A stretch of 64,000 nt of DNA, taken from positions 8,923,105 through 8,987,104 of the forward strand of contig JALGQZ010000013.1 in NCBI GenBank assembly GCA_023105745.1, in the 5' to 3' direction. How positions within the stretch are numbered: the first letter of the stretch is position 1; every line of letters begins with the position of its first letter. Source of the DNA: Austropuccinia psidii. Lineage: Eukaryota > Basidiomycota > Pucciniomycetes > Pucciniales > Sphaerophragmiaceae. Below, piece after piece: positions 23,670 through 36,893 of the stretch. The position numbers and the translations under genes are program-made. The notes under the pieces were generated by a model that was given only the letters and a program-made list of their open reading frames with translations, had not been told where the DNA came from and searched no databases.

Positions 23670-26600
23670 TCATTGATGAGACTGTTCAGTCCTCCTAGAG
23701 GCCCTGAATCTCCTCAGATGAAGGTTCCCATCTGGTATGGTATGTTCTGCCAACCATTTGTCTTTATCAGCTGTTTGGTGCTTGAATCTGCCTAAGTATT
23801 GTCTTTGATCCCTCCCATTAAGTCTGATTTTCCTGGCCCTGATGACTTTACTCACAGGTCCTGGGGAGTCCTCCACTTCCACTATATCAGGTGGTGTGGG
23901 GTTCTTCTTCCTGGAGGGGAATTTGTCCTCCTCTTTTTGGAAGTATGGTTTGACCAAACTTACTGGGAAGACTGGGTGCTTCCTGGAAAATTCCTCTGTA
24001 AGTTTGACTTCCACTGCATTCTTTCCTATCAGCGTAATGATAGTGAGAGGCCATACAAATGAGCCCCTCATCTTCTTGGGTCCTTTAAGATTATTAAAGT
24101 TCAGTGTAGACACTAGTACCTGGTCCCCTTCTTTAAAGTCAGGTTCCATGTGTGTCTTGTCCCACCTCTGCTTGTTATAATCTTTTGCTTCAGCTATGAA
24201 TTTAGAAGCTGTATCACAAGCCCTCTTCCACATATCATGGAATTTCTTGGCTGTGGGGTGGATGGTTAGAAGATTCTTCTTCAAATGATCCACAGGTAAC
24301 AAGGGATTCCACCCTTTGTCTACCAGTGCAGGTGTTTTTCCTGTGGTAGAGTGCTGACTTGTATTATAAGCCAATTGGACAGCTGGTAGAAGGGTAACCC
24401 AGTCATGGGTATATCATTCATGGTCCTTATACTCCATGCGATAAGCATAGAACCTTCTAAGGATGTCCTCCATAGTCTGGATCATCCTTTCAGCTAGGCC
24501 ATCTGTTTGGGGATGGTAAGCTGTGGAAAAAGCAAGCTTGGTCCCAAGCATGTCATACAAGTTGGTCCAAAATTCAGATGTGAATTTTGGGTTCCTATCA
24601 CTAATGATAATTTTAGGGACTCCACAGGTAGATATGATGTTATTCCAAAATAACAGAGCAGTATCCATGGCTGTGTCCTCTTTGTGGCATGGTAGACACC
24701 TCATGCATTTTCTAAATCTATCAACTATGATCAAACAGGCATTGCAGTTTTCTTTTCCTCCTGGGACAAGTCCTGTAACCCAGTCCATGTTGATGGTTTC
24801 CCATGTGTGCTTGGGTTCTTCTATGTGTTGAAGTAACCCATACTTCTACCCATGTTTCCTATTTGCCTTTTGGCATCTTTCACAAGTGTTGATGTATTCA
24901 CTCAACTGTTGTTCCCACTTGGGCCACCAAGCTATGCTTGCTACCCTTTCTTTGGTCCTGTCCTCACTCATGTGTCCCATATAGGGGCAGTCATGGCATT
25001 CTTGCAGGATCAATGAAATGTGGTCCCTGTCTACCACTGTGAGTGCACTTGTGTGCTTTTCTCTGTGGTAGAGCAGGCCATCTATAAGTAAAAACTTGTT
25101 ATCCTTATAGGCCCTCAACCAGGGTTCTTCCAGCTGGGCTTCCAGTTCTGGACTCATGTATTTTTGTTGAAGGAGTTGTAGTAGTATGCCAAACTGTTTG
25201 TGTTTGGCATAAGACTTCAGTACTGCACTGAAAAATTCATTGTGCAGTTCAGATGAGCTTATTCCCAATATTGGAGTTTCTGTCTCCTCTGAATCAGTGT
25301 TTCCACTGTCAGGGGTACCACTCTCTGGTGCCCATTCAGAAAATCTGAAGTTCTTTTTCCTATCTATTTCCATGAAATGGATAGGAATCTTGGCTGAAAC
25401 TTCAGGGTCATAAGCTGGATTGCTTTTGACATTTTCCAGTTGCCATCTGCTAAGGCCATCTGCAATTGTATGACTTTTACCTTCTTTGTATATGATGGTC
25501 ATGTTCCCTCTATACTCCTGGATGGCTATTTGCCATCTAAGCATTTGTCTATTTGTAGTCTTCATGTTTAGTAAAGACTTCAAGGCTGTGCAGTCTGTGT
25601 AGACTTCAAAGACTGCACCCTCCAGATAATAGTGGAGATTTTCTAGAGCCCAGACTAGACATAGACATTCAGTATGGGTGGCCCCATACCTGGCTTCTGA
25701 ATCTTTCAGCTGCCTTGAGATGTAGCAAATTACTCCTTCTCTTGGTTCACAATCCAAAATTTGTCTTTGGTGAAGAGCTTCTCCTAGGCCTTGACTGCAT
25801 GCTGCATCTATATATAACTTGAATGGTAGTTCGAAGTCAGGTAGGATGAGCACAGGTGCATTAGTGAGTTCATATTTGATCCTCTCATATGCATCCCTCC
25901 TTTCCTTGGTTATTTCAAAAACTAAATCTTTTGAACATAACTTGTATAAACTACTAGTTATGTGTGCAAAGTTTTTGATGTGGCTTGTATAGTAGCTAGC
26001 AAACCCATGAAAGGATTGCATCTCTTTGATGCTTTTTGGTACTGGGTTTTGCAGTACTGTTGCTACTTTATTCTGGTCAATTGCCAGACTAAGACCTGAG
26101 ACTTTATGTCCTGGAGCCAGTAACTCTTGTTGGCCAAAATTGCACCTTTTCAGTGAAATTTTCAGATTTATGGGTGTGCATTTACTTAGTACTCTGTCTA
26201 TGTATTGCACATGGTCTTCCCATGTCTCTGAGTATATAATGAAATCATCAATATATACCACCATCCAGCCTTCTAGTATTTCATCTTGAAATATTGTGTC
26301 CATGATCCTTTGGAAGTGGGCTGGTGCATTTTTGATGCCAAAGGCATTCTGGTGTACTCATATATGCCCATATGGCATGTTATTCTGAGTAATTTCATGA
26401 AGTTTGGTTTAACTCCATTTTGGTCAAAACCTTTCATACAATCCATTTTAGTTATGTATTTGGCTTTTGCCAGTTTATCCAAGGCATGAGATATCCTGGG
26501 TATAGGGTACCTGTCTGCTTTTGTGTATTTATTCAGAGCTCTGAAGTCTCCACACAGTCTAGACTTGCCATCATGCCAGGTGATTAGGAAAGGGGTGGTT

Positions 26601-27313
26601 ATTTCCACTATTTCATTATGTCCAATCTTCCTGATGACACCCATATCCAGGAGTTCATTGATATGTTTCTCAATTTCTTTCCTGGTTTCTAGGCTTTCTG
26701 GATAAGGAGGTCTCCTCAGCATGGGTGGATAAGGTCTTTCCACATCCAGATATAGTTCTATATCATGGCCTTTGATCTTGCCTAATGGTTCTTCACCAAT
26801 GGCAAATGCTGGTCTGTTCTTTCTCAGCATCTTCAGTAAACTTAGTTTTTGTTTACTGGTGAGGGTAGTGCTAAACTGTCCCTCTCTGAATTCTTTCAGT
26901 AGCTCTTCTTGTGGATCTTGAGAAGATATCTGGTATATATCAAGTGAAAATTTCTTTTCCTTGTTAGTACCAATGGTGATGTGCCTATTTTTACTGTTGT
27001 AAATGTCTATACCATACATCCTCTGGTAGTCTGTTCCCAGTAAGAACCCTTGGATGTGGGCATCATCAAGCACTACAAACTCTGGATTGAGTCTGATATT
27101 ACCCTTCCTGTGGGGTATAATTATCTCTTTGATAATTGTCCCAATGCAAGTCATCTTCCCTGATGCACTTTTAAAATTCTTTGCCTTAGTGGGCAAGAGC
27201 TGTTTTTCCCAGTTTGGGAAGTGGTTATCCAGATAATCTCTGGCCACTATGGAACAGTGTGCTCCACTGTCAATGATCAATGGATGTTGAGCATTGTCAA
27301 TACATAAAGTCAT
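23670..27313 (-). pseudogene. Gypsy B pol polyprotein, interrupted
   Basis: Protease IIDSGAHCSIVARDYLDNHF and RT up to FDQNGVKPNFMKLLRI lie in one frame (27313-26273). A frameshift near 26300 turns the family's [12 protein letters not shown] into MPLASKMHQPTS. The next frame (26303-24846) has the intact [16 protein letters not shown] box, RNase [13 protein letters not shown] and the integrase zinc site [12 protein letters not shown], then a stop. The integrase core follows (24788-24414: [33 protein letters not shown]), then another stop and the C-terminal/chromodomain-like part (24374-23670). Every domain of Gypsy C is present, but the frame is broken at least three times. Confidence 0.92.
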
Positions 27314-27334
27314 CTTTGTGGCTGTTCCATGTAT

Positions 27335-29846
27335 CTATGCCATTCCTTTGCTTGGTGTAACTAGGAATGTTTGTGCATCTTGTTTGTGTTTGCACAATCT
27401 TTTGTTGGCAGTGTCCTGTGGCATACCTGCTTCCAACTGTATGTCCTGAATTTCTAGTGGGGTTTGCTCTTGGTATTCCACTAAAAATTCCTCTTTTGGG
27501 CCTTGATCATCATCAGAGAGTTCTCTGATGGCCTCACCCATGGAGTCTGGATCAGAATGCTCTGTTGGAGGTTCTTCCTCAGGGACTTTCTCCATGGCAT
27601 AGACTTTTTTCTTTGCCTTTGGACAGTTGTTGGCATAGTGGTCTGTTGAACCACAATTGTGACAAGAATTCCGATTCTTTGCCACTTCTGCCACTCTTTC
27701 TTTGGGTTTGTCTTTAAAATCTCCCCTGAGAGGTTGTTTCTCTTTGAAACTACTGCTCTTATATGGGGTGAATTTCCCTAGATTAGTCCTTTTCCTTATG
27801 TCTTGTAAGGTGTTGGCAATGTCATCTAGAGTGCAATTTTGGTTGCATCTGCATTTTACTGCATTTTATAGTTCTCCTGGCAGTTGTGTTAGAAGTTTGT
27901 GATTGCTCATTTGGATGTTCATCTGAGGATCAATGGCTTTAAGTCTTTTAGACTGTCTAAGACACCACTCATATGGATCTATGTCCACAGAGTATTTGTC
28001 ATTTTCAAATGACATTGTCTTCTGCCATACACAAGTTCCATTACTGTACTTTTGGATTATTTGACTGTTCCACCATGGCCAGTTTCTCCTGCCATTGATT
28101 TCTTTCCTTTCTGTTTACCATATACTAGCATGACCTTTAAATGCTGTATTCAGTCTAGCAGTGATCCAGTAGTCTGGTATGCTTGGTACATCAATGAAGA
28201 TTCCATCAATATAATCTATGAGTTCCATATGATCATATTCTCCTGATCCAGAGAATTTGGGCCAACTTGAGGCCTCAGGAAGCTGTTTCAAGGCTTCCCT
28301 CTCTGAATAAGACATTCCATCTCCATCTTGGTATTGTGATGGAGATCTTGCCTTATTCATCAAAATGGCATCTGGTTTGATGTCATCTGGTTGATATGGG
28401 ATATCCATAACTTGGCCTTGTGGTTGGGGCTTCAAGCTATGTTAGGCATTAAACAACTTGTTAATGTCTTGATCCAGACACTCCCCGTCCCTTGTGCTGT
28501 GGTGTTTTGTTGGTTTCTTCAGAGGCTTTGGTCAGTTGAGCATATCCTTCTTGAAGATTCTTAACTATCTGTTCCAAGGAGGCTTGAGTTTGTCTCATCC
28601 TCTCTTGGCCAGCTTTAATTTCTGCAAACTGCTTTGCAGATTGTTCAGCATATTGGGACATTTGTAACCACAGTGTATCACTGTTGATGTTACTCTCAGA
28701 TGTGATAATGTTATTTTCAGTCTGAGTGGGGGTAATTTTTCTATTACTAGGATTGCTGATTCTAGAGTGGTTAACAACTACTTCTGGTTCTTGTGTACTT
28801 CTTTTACCAAATCTAACAGCTTCTGGATGATGGGGTCTGACTCTTTCCTCCTCTGGTTGAAGGAGGCTTTGTTCTTGCCCTTGTTTCCTTTTCTTCTGCT
28901 GGAAACTTCCTGGAATTGTGAAGAATGGTGACTCTTGGCCACTGATCTGCTGGTTTCTGAATGGTGTGAAGCCACTGGGAGCTGATTTGGCCTGCTCCTT
29001 GTGAGCCTGAAGGAATCTGAGTAGGCCCTGTCTGGGTTAACTGTTCTTCTATAGCTTGGAGAGTGGCATGATTCTCCCTTATCCTCTGTGCCCTTGCCTC
29101 CAGGAGTCTGAACTGCCTGGTAGGATTCCAACCTTTGGTGATTACCATCAGGCCTTTGAAGTCTATCTCTTTGAGACAGATCTTCTGGCAACTTGCTCCA
29201 AGTTCTGCCCAGTGACTTGCCAGGTTGAACCTCTTGTTGTCTATGCTCCATTGAAATAAGTCTTTGAGGAGTTGGTGGAGCTGAAGAACTTGATCCATAT
29301 CCTTCCAGTCCTCTGGTTTGAGGTTCCTGTTGAATTGGAGTGTGAATGGCAAGGTTGATCTTATCTCCCTCATTGTTTTGCCATCAACCACTGTGTCCAA
29401 GGTGTCCTCTTCCAGGTCTTCTGGTTCTGGACAAGCCTTCTCTGTCCTCTGGCTGGTTCCTTTGGAATCCAAGGTCTCTGAGGTTTGCAGGGGACATATC
29501 AGTGTTTGCAAGAAGTCAAAAACTTTATGTTCTTAGGGTATTTACCTTTGACTGTGCCCTGTACAAATTTGTTATCTGCTTATTTGGGCAGTTTGCCTTT
29601 GGAGGTTACAACTGGGTTAATAATTGTCATCTTCCCTGTACAAGTGGTTAAGGTTGGTTTACCTTGTATTGAAGCAGAGTTTCGTGGTTTTCTACTCCTC
29701 TGAGTGGCTATTGGTGTCCACTTCTTAGCTGTAATGAGGCCTTTACTAAGTCTTTTTCCTTTGCCCTTGCTGCCCTCTTGTTCTGAGGGTGTCACTAGTG
29801 TGTTGGCCTGTGACTGGGTCTCAAGTGGTATGGAATTTTCTTCCAC
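27335..29846 (-). pseudogene. Gypsy B gag, decayed
   Basis: The zinc knuckle [14 protein letters not shown] (27640-27680 region) follows the acidic/Lys-rich linker. The capsid-like part has SWPKFSGSGEYDHMELIDYID and DVPSIPDYWITARLNTAFKG (28115-28435). An N-terminal Gln-rich coiled-coil-like stretch is at 28461-28661. Further upstream are RTWSKLPEDLSQRDRLQRP and MEENSIPLETQSQAN (29580-29846). Many stops and shifts. It is continuous with pol in the intact relative, where gag and pol share one frame. Confidence 0.8.
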
Positions 29847-30438
29847 TGAATCAAACAGGAAAAAGAGGGCTTATGTCAGTTAAGACTTCTTAAAAGGCTG
29901 GTTTTGCACGTCTAACAATGGCCTCCATGCTTGTATATTATTACAATATGCCCTTGTATTATGACAATGGAATTTAATTAACAATTCCACGTCAAAAATA
30001 CATCTTACTGATATGTGGTATACTGTTTGTATACCAATATCTCACAGAATACTTGTAATTAGCAGGTATAATCTGTTACAGATGGTGTATTACAGGGAAA
30101 TCGAGTTAACAATGTGCCCAAACATGGCTCAACTGTTGTTTTATCAGTATGAGCTGTCTTGATTCAATTAAGAATTGAGACTGTATTAGTGGCTCAAAAG
30201 TGTTTTTATATACAAAACATGCCAAAAATACTGGTCTTGTGGTTATAAGCCATGTGACAGGTACTCTTTAAAATATGAGTATTTTCAAAAAAAGTAAATA
30301 AAAATATATAAAAATATATATTTTTAAAGAAAATGACGCCTGAAAAGATAAAACAAGTGTCAATAAAATGATAAAAAAGAGAAAACATTACTTGTAATAA
30401 GTCCAAAAAGGTTTTAAAACATGGCCAGGCCCCCAAAA
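29847..30438 (-). other. Leader of Gypsy B between gag and 5' LTR
   Basis: AT-rich and non-coding. Next to the LTR end, the minus strand reads CATTTTGGGGGCCTGG, which should hold the primer binding site. I do not recognise a specific tRNA complement in it. Confidence 0.5.
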
Positions 30439-30658
30439 TGTGAGGATGAAACTATGATGAAGGTGTAAATAGGCTAAATACAACTTTATCTATATTTGTG
30501 ACACAGTAAAATAGTTTAAAAAGAGTTATAAGGGCTTTAAAGATATTTTAATTTAAGATTAAAAGGGATTTACTATATATGATATAGTGGTGGTGAGAGC
30601 TGTTGAAAGGCCTGGGTGCAGCTTTATCTGTTGGGTTACATTAATAAAAGACTACAAT
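30439..30658 (-). repeat. 5' LTR of Gypsy B, left fragment
   Basis: It starts TGTGAGGATGAAAC (one change from TGTCAGGATG in the sister LTR) and matches 22210-22427. It stops after GACTACAAT, where DNA transposon copy 1 begins. The remainder continues at 45332. Confidence 0.9.
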
Positions 30659-30701
30659 CACCAGGGCGAATCTCGCGTCAATCGTCGGCGATTGACTTCA
30701 C
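30659..30701 (+). repeat. Left terminal inverted repeat of DNA transposon copy 1
   Basis: Begins CACCAGGGCGAATCTCGCGT and is nearly identical to the reverse complement of 45289-45331. It is also close to the copy 2 end at 47647, which differs by G to A and G to C changes. Confidence 0.93.
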
Positions 30702-30769
30702 GTCGCACCGTGGTCAGTATAAAATCTTGCTTCAGTCTCGTTAGTGTCACTTTATAGTCACTGGATTTA

Positions 30770-30815
30770 GTGGGTCACGTCACGTCAGCGTCAACACAAC
30801 GTCAATCGTCACATG
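30770..30815 (+). repeat. Subterminal ACGTCA cluster, copy 1 left
   Basis: GTCACGTCACGTCAGCGTCA followed by ACGTCAATCGTCAC gives four or five ACGTCA/GCGTCA words within 50 bases. Copy 2 repeats it at 47762-47800. Such clusters are typical transposase-binding sites in TIR elements (inference). Confidence 0.6.
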
Positions 30816-30818
30816 TGT

Positions 30819-32823
30819 TGTGGGAACTCCTCTTGTGTGGGATTAAAATGAGGCAGTACCTGGAGGGGGAAATCACAGGTAACTAGTTTTGAATTGCTAA
30901 TAACTCCTGGAACCAAGGGTGGCAAGGGTGTATTGCCTGCCCCTCCTAAAATACTGAACAAAATCTTCCTTGGAGCTCACAAACCAAAATAAAATTAGTA
31001 AGTGGCTTTACAACTGCAGAAGACAAAATTCAGCAGTCTCAGTTCAGACCTATTCAATAAATAATATGAAAGATAATGTCAGTAATTTGGTTAATTTTTA
31101 GATTTAATGAAATACTTGTCTGTTTTAATTTTAATAGTTTTTGGTGAAATTGAGGTGAGTTGTTTCTTTCTTGATTAAAAGCCTTTGTAAGATGGATTTT
31201 TCAAGGTTTTCTGGAAAATTTAATTGGTGTTGATAAAGGTAAAGTTGTTAAGGTATAGTTATAATAGGTAAAATAATTTTTTTAAAGGTTTTTTTATTGT
31301 TTTTTAAGAGTGTTAATAATGAGATAAAATAGTATTTGTTAAATTTAAGAGGTAAGATTCTTTGATATTGGATTTTTTAAAGGGGTAAGTAATTTTTTAA
31401 GTCTTGACAATTGATGTTAATTTACTGGATAAAATATTTTAATAGACTAGTAACCCTAATATTGGGTACTGGATATTTTTTTAATAATAATTTTTTTAAT
31501 ACTAAGATTCCACTGAGCTTAGCTACTGGGCAATCTTTAACACTATACTTCCACTGAGCTTAGCTACTGGGCAAGTAATTTTTAATATAATATACGGGAC
31601 TACCTCCCAGGGGAGGGATGACTTATTCCTGTGCTTGTAATGTGCAGAGGATATATTGTGCATAGGATATAATGTGCATGGGGGGAATTTTTGAAATTTG
31701 GGGGGAGAGAGCCCCTCTATTTATACCTTTTGGGAGCCTAGAGGGCCCTCCATGGGAGCTGTCTTTTTCCACTTTAATTCCTCTTGATTTCATCATGTGA
31801 CTCTGTTTTTGGTGAGGACCTTTCTTGCATGGGTCTGGTGATTTAAGGTTTGGTGATAATTTTCTCTCTGCACAGCCTCCATTTATCACATGATTATCTT
31901 TTGGTGGACTAATTATGATGTGATATTCTTGGATTTTCCTTGCATGCATGAGGTGATTCAATTTTGGCTGGGGATTTTTGTTGTGCACAGCCTCTTTCTT
32001 GTCACATGATATTCTATTGGTGGATGCAGTATCACATGATGACCTTGTAATTCCTTTGCATATGTCCTATTTTAGGTTTGGTAGAAGTGGCTGTGTAATT
32101 TATGCAGGTGTCATGTTTGTTTTTCTTCTTTTTGAACTTTAAAATGAAGTCAGGTGATAACTTCTTGCACTGGTGAATTTACTGTTTTTATGAGATGATG
32201 TGATTTTTGATTTTGACACATGCTGTGCATAGTCAGGTGGTTGAGATTTAATTGGAATTGTGTACTGCATGCAGCCTGTTGTAACTAGCTTTGGTTTGCA
32301 TGAGGTGATGAGTAGTGTAAATAATTTTGATTCTGTTTTAAGGTTTTAAGTGGGGTTACTGTGGATATAAGATAAGGTACTCCTGGGGCTGTGTTGTAAA
32401 TGAATTGCAGGAATTCCATGGAGTTGAGCTTTGAATCATGTGACTTTGCTATGTTAAGTTCTAGGTTGCTGTGTAATTCATGCAGGTGTCCTTTTCTTGC
32501 TGCATGAGTCCTGTGGCTATAAGGGGGCGTAAAGCTGGGTGGGGTGTGTAATCTAAAGGGTGGTACCTCATTTCTTGTAACTAGTTTGCTATATGTAAAT
32601 TGATTTTTTACATATGCATAGTGAAATTGAATAAGTTATTTAAACACATACACTTCCCTTTGGTGCCTGTGCCATGGTTTTATGAGTTAAATCCAGCTTC
32701 TTGCTGTGGAATTGACCTTTTGGTGTAAAATTTAAGCGTAAGTCTGCCTGTAGGCTGGATTTCCTGCTGTTATAGGGTACTATGAGCTTGAGCCTGGTGA
32801 AAAAAATGGTATGGAATACCACA
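30819..32823. mobile_element. 2.0-kb LTR-like insertion in copy 1 (solo LTR or non-coding LTR element)
   Basis: It starts TGTGGGAACTCC and ends AATACCACA, so the ends are TG..CA with short inverted TGTGG/CCACA. It is flanked by GTGT on both sides (30815-30818 and 32824-32827). The homologous place in copy 2 (near 47801) is an empty site reading ACATGTGTCACATG with a single GTGT. No coding signal: the ORF at 31623-31988 (-) is made by a diverged ~115-bp tandem duplication. A 23-bp word, CACTGAGCTTAGCTACTGGG, occurs twice (31511 and 31551). Confidence 0.72.
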
Positions 32824-33007
32824 GTGTCACATGAGAATGTCACTCAAAGCCCAAACCCGTTTAAACACCATTCACAACGTTCGGGTAATTTCACCTAATA
32901 GTTTCTGCCTTCCCAACGCTTAGCATGCTTACGCGCCCGCACCACCCTCCAGATGAGACTCTGAAACTGCCTGCCCCCCCATCTCCGTCCTCACCGCTCC
33001 TTACACT

Positions 33008-34010
33008 TTCACACCCCCACCCTTACCATCCTTATGCTTGTGTAGTGCCCTCCCGACACTGCTTACAATCCTTATGCTCGCGCGGTGCCCTCCTGACACG
33101 CTCCCAACACTACTTACGATCCTTACGCTCGCGCAGTGCCCTCCCCACACTGCTTACAATCCTTATGCTCGCGCAGTGCCCTCCCGACATGCTCCCGACA
33201 CTTCTTACAATCCTTACGCTTGCGCAGTGCCCTCCGGACATGCTCCCAACACTGCTTACAATCCTTATGCTCGTGCAGTGCCCTCCCAACAATGCTTACA
33301 AACCTTATGCTTGCGCAGTGCCCTCCCGACACTGATTACCATCCTTACGCTCATGGACTGCCCTCCCGACATCACTTATCCTTACGCTCGTGGACTTCCC
33401 TCCCGACACTGCTTACCATCCTTACGCTCATGTAGTGCCCTCCCGACACTGCTTACGAAACTTATGCTTGCGCAGTGCCCTCCCAGCATGCTCCCGGCAC
33501 TACTTCCCATCCTTACGCTCGCGCAGTGCCCTCCCGACATGCTCCCAACACCTCTTACGATCCTTACGCTCAAGGAATGCCCTCCCGACATGCCTCCAAC
33601 AATGCTTACCATCCTTGCGCTTGCGGAGTGCCCTCCTGACACTCCTTACCATCCTTACGCTCATTTAGTGCCCTCCCGACATGCCTCCAACACAGCTTAC
33701 CATCCTTATGCTTGCGGAGTGCCCTCCCAACATGCTCCCGACACAGCTTACCATCCTTACGCTCATGTAGTGCCCTCCTGACAAGCCCCCAACAACGCTT
33801 ACCATCCTTACGCTTGCGGAGTGCCCTCCCAACATGCTCCCGACACTGATTACCATCCTTACGATCACCTAGAGCCCTCCCGAAATGCCTCTGACAGCGC
33901 TTACCATCCTTACACTTGCAGAGTGCCCTCCCAACATGCCTCCGACACTGCTTACCATCCTTATGCTCCTGTAGTGCCCTCCCGACATGCCTCTGACACT
34001 GCCCTCAAGA
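33008..34010 (+). repeat. Minisatellite array, copy 1 left (51-bp unit with shorter variants)
   Basis: Tandem units share CCATCCTTACGCT, AGTGCCCTCCCGACA and a CTCCCGACACTGCTTA or CTCCGACACAGCTTA tail. Full units are about 51 bp; shorter ~40-bp units lack the middle segment. Variation is concentrated at CpG sites. Long open frames on both strands (for example 33038-33781 +) come from the repeat and I do not treat them as genes. Confidence 0.92.
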
Positions 34011-34249
34011 TGACACGATGAGACCGCCCCCCATCTCTGCCGTCACCACTCCTTACGCTTCCACACCCCTGCCACTTACCATGGTTATCGTGCCTGCAGT
34101 GCCCTAAATATATCCCTCCGACACCATTGTCAATGAAGTATGATTCACACTTTTAACCATTTATTCTCTGCATGTTAAGCTCACAAGGTCTTGCAAGATT
34201 GGCCCTGCAGTCTCAGAGATCAAATCAAATCATTGCTTGATCCATTCTC

Positions 34250-36770
34250 AAACCTTTCTACATCTTCATTTCATCAATGTGTAAAGAACTTTGTTGAGAA
34301 GATTCCTATGGGAATTTCAAGAACCAATCTCAATAGCTCAATTTGCTCTTCATAAGCTGTAGGGAAATTAAAGTATCCTGTTCTTGATTGGAATCTTGAG
34401 TTAACTTGTTTTTCAATTCAATCTAAACAGTCATTTAAAAAGATCTTGAGATCAATTTGGAGAATTTTTTGATTGCAAAAAGTATACAATGACAAATGTC
34501 ATCCAATGATGATACACCTAAGGAGCAAGAAAGAGACTCAATGATGTCAGATGTGCCAGGACCAATTCCTTTGCTTGATATACATCAGAACAGATACATA
34601 TTAACACTACAAGATTATCTTGCTACTTTTGTATTTTGTTTCCCGATTAAAACTTGTGATCAGGTTCCTAAAGTACTCTCTGACACATTTGTGCTGTTTC
34701 ACTCTGTGTTTGGGAAATAAGTGATATTTTTAAGATTTGATAACACAAAAGAATATACAGGCCAGAACTTTAGAAGAAGCTTGACAAACTTGGGAACCCA
34801 ACAGTTGTTCACATGTCCATATACACCTGAGCAGAATGGTAAAGCTGAGAGGTTGAATAGTAGATTGGGATATGCAGCATGAACAATGCTGAGGGCATCA
34901 GGTTTGTCGAAGAAATTTTGGTCTTATTCTTATAATTGTGCAGCTTATATTCACAATAGAATTCCAAATTAGAGGATGGGTGATATGACACCTTTAGAAA
35001 TGGGGTGTGGAAGAAGATCTCAGGCAAAGAGAATATTTCCGTTTGGCGCTAAAGCAATAGTTCATGTACCAAGTGAGAAGAGAGGCAAATTAGATGACAG
35101 GGGGAGGTTGTGTACATTGATTGGTTTTCAAGATAAAAGTCAAGGTTTTTTTTGGGACAAGGAGCTGGAACAAGTTATCAATTCAAATAATGTAAAATTT
35201 CTTGATTTTGATACAGACAATCAATCAGATAAAATGAAAATTTCTAATTTAGTAAACAGGGTTGAACTATGACTTGGAGAGGAAAATACGAGTGATTTAT
35301 GTGAAGAGAAAGATAAAATGATTGATTGGATGGATAAAGTACACAATATGGAGATACCAGCTAGAATTGATAAAGCAAGGCATTTAAATTGGGGAGAGTG
35401 GAAATCTGCAATAGACAGGGAACTGAATTCTTTTGACGATATGAAGGTTTGGACACCAGTAGAAGGGGAAAGGCAAGAAAATATGAAGATAATAAAAACA
35501 GAATTCATTGTTGATTTAAAAAGAAGAGGAAACCCAGAAGAATTAGTTTAAAAGGCTCGTTTGGTGGCTCGGGGTTTCTGTCAACAATACGGAATAGATT
35601 GTGAGCATACCTATGCACCAACAGCATCTTTGACCTCACTGCGACTATTGATGGTATTGGCATTAAAAACAAATGGAAAATCATGAGCTTCAACGTATCA
35701 GTGGCATATTTGCATAGTCCATTGAGGGAGAATGTTTATGTTGAAGCACCTACAGAATTCAGACCACAATGGGATGGTAAGATAATGAAATTGAACAAGG
35801 AAATGTATGGGCTGAAGCAGGCTGTAAATTGCTGGTGGCTGCATTTTTGTTTGGTTATGGAACATATAGTTTTTGAGGCTGAAGAACTGGATCAGTGTGT
35901 TTATAAATGTATAAGAAGAAATGTAATAATGTTTATTTAGATGCATGTTGATGATGGCATAAATTTTTCAAATAGTAAGGACAAGCTGTTAAAGCTAACA
36001 TCTGACTTGATGTTAGATTTGAAACTTCAATGGGAGGACGGAATATCAAGAATAGTTGGAATTGATATATCACATTCAGCTGATGAAATAAAATTATCGC
36101 AATCAAAATTTGCCAAGCAGATAGTAAATCATTTCAAGACAAAAGCCAATATGACATTACCATTGAACAGGACGACATTACCTGACATGAAACTTGAAGC
36201 TTGTAAAGATACGCCAATTGATCAGAAATGGTATCAGTCCATCATTGAGTCACTGAATTATCTGGCATTGAGAACAAGGCCAGATATTAGCTTTGCAGTA
36301 AACTCTTTAGCAAGATACTCAACTTCACTGCAGAAACAGCATTGGCAAGCTCTGAATCATTTAATGGGATAACTCAAATATTCTTCAGGAAAAACAATAA
36401 AATATCATAATTCAGGAAAAGGATTAGATGTTTGGGCTGATGCAGACTGGGGTTGAGAATTTCAAAAATCAACAACAGGTTTTGTATTTCAGCTGTTTGG
36501 TTTTACAGCTGCATGGGCTTTGAGAAGGCAGAAAATCGTGGCAATGTCAACTTGTGCAGCAGAACCGGTGGCAATGGGAATGTCAACAGATTTATTATCA
36601 TTTATTATTCAAGTTTTAGAATCAAATAAAGAAACCATCACTTTAACATTGATATGTGACAATAAGGCGGTAGTAATGGTTGTGGAGGGATCCAAAACAA
36701 GAAGTAAACTCTAGGAACAACATTTTTAAAAAAAAGTATTGAGGTTAGGGTTACTGATGATGTTTGGCAC
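34250..36770 (+). pseudogene. Decayed Copia element fragment (integrase, RT, RNase H), plus strand
   Basis: The integrase core is seen as LLDIHQNRYILTLQDYLATF (Asp), FDNTKEYTGQNF and CPYTPEQNGKAERLN. Then come the RT pieces WGEWKSAIDRELNSFDDMKV, FNVSVAYLHSPLRENVYV, KEMYGLKQAVNCWW and MHVDDGINFSNS. RNase H shows VWADADWG, KIVAMSTCAAEPVAMG and ICDNKAVVMVVEGSKTRSKL. At least five stops or shifts interrupt the frame. It lies between the left minisatellite and the LINE remnant inside DNA transposon copy 1, and it differs from the outer Copia element. Confidence 0.85.
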
Positions 36771-36893
36771 CTAATTTTTTTTGAATTTGTGTCAGGTCAT
36801 GCGTACCCACTCAACTTTAACCTGATTGCTTTATTGGTCACTGCCACGAATGCAGTATGTTACTTAGTTCCTGCTTAAGGTACAAACATCATA

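Noticed and set aside
33038..33781. Long open frames in the minisatellite arrays (also 43074-43799 and 43375-44028 on the minus strand)
   Set aside because: They exist in several frames on both strands because the unit is stop-poor and near a multiple of three. The short units shift the frame, and there is no start or domain.
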